Shown piece by piece: positions 57,821-64,000 of a stretch of 64,000 bases of DNA. The translations under genes and the position numbers were made by a program. The notes under the pieces were generated by a model. That model saw only the letters and a program-made list of their open reading frames with translations, was not told the DNA's origin and made no database searches. How positions within the stretch are numbered: position 1 is the first letter of the stretch; each line of letters begins with the position of its first letter. Source of the stretch: Artemisia argyi (Eukaryota; Streptophyta; Magnoliopsida; Asterales; Asteraceae). The DNA lies in the NCBI GenBank assembly GCA_030686995.1, contig CM060684.1:4944928-5008927 (forward strand), written 5' to 3'.

Positions 57821-58673
57821 GGGGGATTGATCGTTCAGCTTAGGAATAGTGTCGCTAGGATTAGAAAGCCTAATTAATAGTTCTAAAGATGAAAGATGAT
57901 TATTTTTGTGTTTTTATATTTTATGAAAGCAAGTAAAATCTCGGGTTTTGGAAGAGTGGGCGGAATTAGTTTTTATTCAACTAACCCAAAAACTACTTTA
58001 TAACTAATTAAACTAATGAAAATGAAATTAAGCTAATATTAAACTAAGGTTGTGAGCAGTATTTGGAGAAATTGTGTTTACTTAGACTTCATTACTCCCT
58101 AGATATCTTTTACATGTCAATTACTTGTTACACTTGTATGGATGACGGATTGTATTCCTTAATACCATTCGTGGGGTGGCATACATAACTCCCCAACTCT
58201 ATGAGCTCTTATCTCCTCCTACACCATGACCCAGCACAACTATAGGGATTGTAAACAGTGGCTCATGCATTAAATACAACCAATAAAGACCTAGTACGCC
58301 TCGGTTCATGTTTCTTAAGACGTTCAAGCATGTTACCATTTGGAGATCTGCCAGTTTTCTTAAGCCTAACATATAATATCATTCATCCAAGAACAAGAAT
58401 AGACAAGTAATTAACACATAATCAACATCTAGGTTTCATTAGATCTAAGCAAACACAAAGTAAATCTAGCCTAGCATAGTAGAATTAAGATAAGAACAAA
58501 AGATAAACAACCAACACATAGACATATTGATTGAATTAAGAGTATACTTATCTCAATTACAATGCAAGGTATCAAGGGTTTGGAACCCTTGAAAAACCTG
58601 TAAAAGAGGCACCAAAATCGTCTTTAGGGTTTCACCAAAACTTCTCCTTTTTTTTAATGAAAAAACTAGAAAA

Positions 58674-58916
58674 CTATATATAGGAAAATCGTCCTGACGG
58701 CGTCAAGAGTAAATTCTGACGCCGTCAACCAGCCGCCAATAACTTCCTCGGACGCCCTAGATCCAATTGTGACGGCCTTGGTGACGCCGTCACCACCTAC
58801 GGTAAAATATTCTTGGCCACTTTGACGCCGTCATCTCTCCATCTGACGCCGTCACAACCTACGGTAAAATATTCATCCTTTCTGACGCCGTCAAGAGTAA
58901 ATCCTTGACGCCGTCA
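58674..58916 (-). promoter_or_regulatory. LTR promoter: seven TGACG/CGTCA pairs upstream of a TATA box
   Basis: TGACG(C/G)CGTCA begins at 58695, 58717, 58782, 58823, 58844, 58883 and 58906. Six of the seven sites form three doublets spaced 21-23 bp apart, about two helical turns. The TATA box CTATATATAG lies at 58674-58683, twelve bases beyond the nearest pair. TGACG is the core bound by TGA-class bZIP factors in as-1-type elements, which respond to salicylate and oxidative stress. The arrangement suggests a stress-responsive LTR promoter; activity is inferred. Confidence 0.65.
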
Positions 58917-59119
58917 CCTTGTAATTCCAGCTTGGATTTGGTACTTTGTCGTTTTCTTCACTTTATGCTCCAAAAACGTCCAAAATAGCCTCTTTTCCAG
59001 AATTCACTCTCCAAACACCTAAAATCACAAAAGGAACGATTTAGGGCAATATTTGATCAAATAAAGTCGGATTCGGGCTTAAATGACCCCCTAAAAACGG
59101 ATCATTTTTCGCCTCATCA

Positions 59120-59290
59120 GTTTTTTTCAACCCTTTTGCGATCCTAGCAGTCAAAGTTTCGGGTAGGGCCTAGATGTGTAACTGTATATTCTAGATTGTA
59201 ATTATTGTTTTTTTTACCTTGGTCACTAGCACATTGCTAATTGGCCTTATTTAATACGGAGTATAAAACTTCTGCCGTTCAAAAAAAAAA
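59120..59290 (+). mobile_element. LINE 3' end with poly(A), right of the nested Gypsy element
   Basis: It continues the LINE from 51472 after the Gypsy insertion and ends in ten A residues followed by GGGTATAATAGTC. The sequence up to the A run is the 3' untranslated end of the LINE. Confidence 0.85.
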
Positions 59291-59370
59291 GGGTATAATA
59301 GTCTTTTAATAATTAAAAAGTTTTAACATTTTAATTTTATAAATCAAACAATCCTACTTAAATTCATTAT

Positions 59371-59586
59371 TTATTCTATTTCATAAACACAAATCCAAAA
59401 CATCTTCAAAAACACACACATAAACCCTAAACCAAACCACCACCTTCGCCGGAAAAGCCGCCGCCATCGTGTTTGCTTCATCTGAGCCGTCATCGGCTTT
59501 CTTTTCACGGAAACTAACTTGAATCCGACTCGTAACTTGAATCCGACTCGCTTTGCAAGGAAAATAGGAGGCATAGGGCTTTTCAT
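59371..59586 (-). other. Short ORF with two RVGFKL repeats (right copy)
   Basis: Counterpart of 2129-2362 with one 18 bp unit fewer (59516-59551). The length difference is a multiple of three, so the frame is kept. Coding status is doubtful. Confidence 0.2.
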
Positions 59587-59680
59587 TTTGAAGAAATCTC
59601 TAAATGGATCGGTTTTCTTCTGATGAATAAATGAATAATAGATAAGAAGAAATGAAAAGCAAGTAATAATACATTAATTA

Positions 59681-60739
59681 TTATTCAAACCCAATTAATA
59701 CAAAGTTGTCATGTGGTGTATTAATAGATGTCGATATAAAATTTATGGTTACTTTGTAATCTTTTATATATATTATTAAATAAAAAATGACATGTACCTT
59801 TGTAAATTCTTCGTGACATAGGATGTATTCTCCGGTAGTTGATTGAAAAGAAGAAAGATCACCACCAATTATGTGATTCCATGACTTGTAATATTCCAAC
59901 GCATCTTGTTCTTCATCTTCCATCCTTCCATCTTCATCTTCATACACAAACCCCACCCCACATTCATATGCGCAACCTTCCTCAACGTCTTCTCTTTCCA
60001 AGGTAATAATAATATTATCACCAGCTTCCATTTCATTCATCCCAAACATCCAGTGGCTTATAAATGTTAACCACTCTCCACCTACATTGACGTCTTTTAT
60101 ACAATGCTTGTATACCCAGGTGAGGTTTTTTGTTTTATTACTTATACTGATCACTGGCAACTCAATGAATAGATCACGTCGAGATCGAGATTGGTTGATG
60201 TACCATGAGGAGCTTTCTCCACAGTCCTCCTTCCTCAACACGTAGCAAAAATTCAGACCTCTGAGCTGCTTGTTAGGAGATGAAGGGATTGTAAAGGATA
60301 TTGGTGTCTGGCTTCCTTTAAACCTAATCCAATCTGGCATTGCTTGCCCTCCATAAATTGTGCTGAATACTCCAAATTCATAATACATCTGCTCCATCAA
60401 ATTACAATCAATTATTAGCCTTATTAATTAATTAAATCACCACAAACAAACAAACATATATAGTTAATTAACTAGATAATATATACCTGGATTTGATATT
60501 GCTCTTTTCCTCTATCGGTATAAGAAGTTGCCATGAGGCTTTTATTAAGGACGTCTGATAAGTTAGTCCAACCCAAACTACATAATACCTTTTCCTCAAC
60601 ACCTATCAGTGGTTGGATTTTCACCTTCCCTTCTATTTCACATGACCAAGGTTGGAATGAATTTGAAAATAAAGTTACATTGATTAGAGACATATCTGGA
60701 TCAAATGAAACTCTCTGTAACAAAGGGTTATCTGTAGGA
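59681..60739 (-). pseudogene. TNL 3'-end relic (right copy)
   Basis: Same structure as 2457-3515: partial exon 4 (60487-60739), 98 nt intron, C-terminal exon (59681-60388). One amino-acid difference from the left copy is visible (RFKGSQT against RFKRSQT). Confidence 0.85.
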
Positions 60740-60877
60740 CTTTTCCTTTTGGAGAAAGCTCTAAACGGAACGGTGTTTTCTGATGAATAATAGATAAGAT
60801 GAAAAGAAAAGCAAGCAATAATACATTAATATTATTCACATCCAATTAATTAATGAAGGAAAAACATTCTTATCTAA

Positions 60878-61110
60878 TTGATCATATATAGATCAATTGG
60901 TACCACCACCATGTGACCACATGGGCGCACAAATGAAGGCTGCAGGTTACAGGTTCAAAACTTGTCAAAGGCAAGTGGATAAACTATATCTTGTGATCCA
61001 TGTGTGAGGATGATGGTGAGTCACTGGACATGAGTTCTATGCGGTGTGCACTCTGGATACCAAAACGGTACATGAGACCAGAGGATTCTCACCCATTTAC
61101 CCTTTTTCAG
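60878..61110 (+). mobile_element. SINE-like insertion (right copy)
   Basis: Identical in structure to 3654-3886, with the same 16 bp flanking repeats (60862-60877 and 61111-61126). It was therefore present before the large duplication. Confidence 0.55.
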
Positions 61111-61424
61111 AAACATTGTTATCTAAGTAAATAGACAAGTGTATATCTGATTCATGTGTGATCGCCACTGCTCTGCGTTCTTGGCACACATAGCTAGGCA
61201 GACAAAGTTTTCATTTGGTGTATTGATAGAGATCGATATAAAAGTTATGGTTCTTGTTAAAATATAAAAGTTCAACATTGTTATATTGATAAAAGTCTAA
61301 CTTGGTTTGGATTAAAGTGACCGAGAAATGGTTGATGGATTAAAGCAACTTGAAGTTGATAGAAGTTGAAGAATGAATTGCCAATACTAGAAGTCACGGT
61401 TATAGGTGAAAAATAGAAAATATA

Positions 61425-63700
61425 AAGTAAACTGCAAAATACATCCCTGCGGTTTACACATTTTGGTATCTTACATCCCTGTCAGAAACTTTTGGCAATA
61501 TACATCCCCCGTTAGGCAAACGTTTGCCACAATAAATCCCTCATTAACAATGAGGACTAACGGTGCAAATTTTTCCTCCGTTATCTCTTAACGAGACTGA
61601 AAATATTACACCGTTAGCCTTCGTTAGCCAAACATTTGCACCGTTAGTCCTCTTTTTTAGAAAAAAAATAAAAGTTAAAAAAATTTAAAATTAAAAAAAA
61701 AAAAAGTTAAAATAAAAAAGGGTTTTAGTCGTACAATAGCAACGTACTTTCAGTTTTGTACCGTTTTGGTACGTGTACTTTTTTTGTTCCACTTCTTTCA
61801 GGTTTTGTGCTACCTTGGTACGTCAAAGTAAGGGCTACCGGATAAAAAGTCATTTTTACCGGATAGAAATCAAAGTTGAATGTTTTTACACATAAATGGT
61901 CCCTGTGGGTGGCTAGGTATCACAAATTTAGTCCCAAATCAAAGTGGATTTTTTTTCGATTTTGTTTTCTGAACAATTTTTTCCGAATTTTTTTTTCGAA
62001 ATTGCTTATTTTTTTTATTTTTTTTCAAAAGTATTTTTTTAATTTTTATTTTCGTTTTTTTTTAATAATTTTTTTTTCTGAATAATTTTTTCCGAATTTT
62101 TTTTTGTTTTTATTTTTCCGAAATTGTTTTTTTCGATTTTTTTTTCAAAAATATTTTTTGAATTTTTATTTTCAAATTTCTTTCTGAATAATTTTTTTTT
62201 CGAATTTTTGTCTTTGTATTTTTTCCCCGAAATTGTTTTTTTCGAATTTTTTTTTACTAAAATGATTTTTGAATTGTTTTTTTTTCGATTTTTTTCTGAA
62301 TATTTTTTTTTTCCAAAATTTTTTTTTCCGGATTTTTGTCTTTCAATTTTTTTGATTTTTTTTCGAACTTCTTTTTCTAAATAATTTTTTTTTTCAAAAA
62401 TTTTGTTAGAATTTTTTTTCAAACTTTTTTTTACACGTATTTTTTTTGAAAAAAAAATTTCTAAAAACAAAATACGAAAAAACAAAACTTCGAAAAAAAT
62501 AATTCAAAAAAAACATTGTAAAAAGTTTACAAAAATATTTAGGGACTAACTTCGTGATATCCCCCACAAGGACCATTTATATAATTAACTCAAAGCTTAT
62601 TATAAGTGGAATGCCTACGTGGCATGTCCAAGTAAGAAAAATACCTCTGTATCCGGTAACAGAAAGTATCAAGTACCAATGTAACCCAAAACACAAAAGT
62701 ATGTTACATTAAATGAAACAAAAAACAGTTCACGTACCAAAATGGAACAAAAGTGAAAGTTCGTTGCTATTGTACGGCTAAAACCCAATTAAAAAAAAAG
62801 GAAATTTATTTTTAAAGTTAATATTTTACAAAAAATCAAAATTTTAAAAAAAAATATTTGCGAAAAAAAAATTATTTTTTTTATAAATACGCATTTTTTA
62901 AAAATATTAAAAAAAAGGAAAAAAATTTTAAAAATTACTTTTTTTTAAAATTTATATTAAAAAAATCAAAATTTAAAAAAAATTTAATATTTGCGAAAAA
63001 AAATTAATTTTTTTTTATAAAAACATTAATTCTTTTAAAAAAATTAATTTTTATAAAAAAAATTTTAATTTTTAAAAAAAAAATACACATTTTAAAAAAA
63101 AAATACGCATTTTTTTATAAAAATTAATTTTTAAAAAAATACGCATTTTAAAAAAAATTAATAATTATTTATAAAAAAAATTAATGTTTTTATAAAAAAA
63201 AATTATTTTTTTTTAAATTTTGATTTTTTTAAATATAAACATTTAAAAAAAATAATTTTTTAAAATTTTTTTTCCTTTTTTTAATATTTTTAAAAAATGC
63301 GTATTTATAAAAAAAAAAATTAATTTTTTTCGCAAATATTAATTTTTTTTAAAAATTTTGATTTTTTTTTAAATATTAACTTTAAAAAAAATAATTTTTT
63401 AAATTTTTTTCCTTTTTTTTTTAATTTTAACTTTTTTTTTAATTTTAAAATTTTTTATTTTTTCTAAAAAAAAAGGACTAACGGTGCAAATGTTTGGCTA
63501 ACGAAGGCGAACGGTGTAATATTTTCAGTCTCGTTAAGAGATAACGGAGGAAAAATTTGCACCGTTAGTCCTCATTGTTAACGAGGGATGTATTGTGGCA
63601 AACGCTTGCCTAACGGGGGATGTATATTGCCAAAAGTTTCTGACGGGGATGTAAGATGCCAAAATGTGTAAACCACAGGAATGTATTTTGCAGTTTACTC
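61425..63700. mobile_element. Mutator-like foldback element (right copy)
   Basis: Counterpart of 4201-6467, with GAAAATATA duplications at 61416-61424 and 63701-63709. It differs mainly in the length of A and T runs. The nested inner arms are also kept (inner element about 61716-62790). Confidence 0.85.
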
Positions 63701-63932
63701 GAAAATATATTTAGAGATAATGGCATCGAGTGTAACCAACTATGACCAAATGTCTGTTGGTGCATGACCTTTGAAACTGTTCAATCAATGTAAGAAACTA
63801 AATATTTTGTTCAAAAAATATAACGTGTGACTGGTTATAATATTAGCCGGTTATCACTTCATTTTTATTAAATTAGTTTTAATGTTTGATTAACAGATTC
63901 TTCTTTTTGTGTATTAGTTTATGTTTATGCTC

Positions 63933-63979
<47 letters not shown>

Positions 63980-64000
63980 ATTGTGACAAAACTGATTATC

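Larger units (their letters stand above)
51473..59119 (-). mobile_element. Complete non-autonomous gag-only Gypsy element (TR-GAG type)
   Basis: 7647 bp with two 1409 bp LTRs, a tRNA-Asp-type primer site, one gag-protease-like gene and a perfect 5 bp target duplication GTTTT (51468-51472, 59120-59124). No RT, RNase H or integrase is present: after gag there are 2.4 kb of non-coding DNA. It must have been mobilised by another element's enzymes. The two LTRs differ at about five positions by eye, so insertion was recent. It is inserted in the 3' part of a LINE; a second copy of the same insertion is partly seen at 1-1877. Confidence 0.92.
57711..59119 (-). repeat. 5' LTR of the intact Gypsy element
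   Basis: 1409 bp. Read on the minus strand: U3 with the TGACG array (58916-58695), TATA box (58683-58674), then R-U5 with the tRNA-like tract near the end. It adjoins the primer site on its left and the GTTTT duplication on its right. Confidence 0.93.
57242..64000. repeat. Right copy of the 57.24 kb-spaced direct duplication
   Basis: Matches 1-6761 almost base for base; offset 57241-57242 at first, 57224 after the 18 bp minisatellite difference. Differences seen are a few substitutions, the minisatellite, one base in gag and lengths of A/T runs. The match is still continuing at the window end, so the true extent is unknown; a tandem repeat of about 57 kb would explain it. Confidence 0.93.

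Overview
The window is nuclear plant DNA: AT-rich, with spliced genes and dense in transposable elements. The mix of families (a TIR-NBS-LRR disease-resistance gene, a large Sirevirus-type Copia element with a third ORF, Athila/Tat-like Gypsy gag genes, chromovirus-type LTRs) suggests a dicot. I think Asteraceae is most likely, from remembered resemblance of the Copia third ORF; this was not checked by a search. Little here is single-copy host sequence. The one host gene that looks intact is the TNL gene on the minus strand at 8212-21816.

Layout. 1-6761 and 57242-64000 are near-identical direct copies 57.24 kb apart. Each holds the gag end and 5' LTR of a non-autonomous Gypsy element, the poly(A) tail of the LINE it inserted into, a 3'-only TNL relic, a SINE-like insertion and nested Mutator-like foldback elements. 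7.2-8.0 kb carries a hAT MITE and a Tourist MITE, both with target-site duplications. 8.2-21.8 kb is the TNL gene, five exons with an open frame of about 1167 codons. Its introns hold foldback elements and a reverse-transcriptase pseudogene with an R2-like C terminus, followed by a scrap of a BiP (HSP70) gene. 21.8-25.1 kb is a tandem array of about 1.05 kb units that each repeat the TNL start-codon region and upstream DNA. The fourth unit is split by a 13.2 kb Sirevirus (25116-38326, TSD TTAAT) with gag, pol, a third ORF and an oppositely oriented 149-codon ORF. 38.4-42.8 kb is a truncated Athila-like element ending in an antisense gag scrap and eight exact TTTAGGG telomere repeats. 43.6-46.8 kb looks like a chromovirus solo LTR. 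46.8-50.3 kb is gene-free and microsatellite-rich. 50.36-59.29 kb is a 5'-truncated LINE (long TSD) with a complete 7647 bp gag-only Gypsy element (TSD GTTTT) nested in it.

How the parts relate. The order of events can be read from the nesting: LINE, then Gypsy into the LINE, then duplication of the region. The TNL gene has had its introns enlarged and its 5' region multiplied by mobile DNA while its frame stayed open. The most unusual signals are in the Gypsy LTR. Its U5 has a stretch complementary to the 5' half of tRNA-Asp, about 86 nt from a tRNA-Asp-type primer-binding site. Its U3 has seven TGACG/CGTCA inverted pairs directly upstream of a TATA box.
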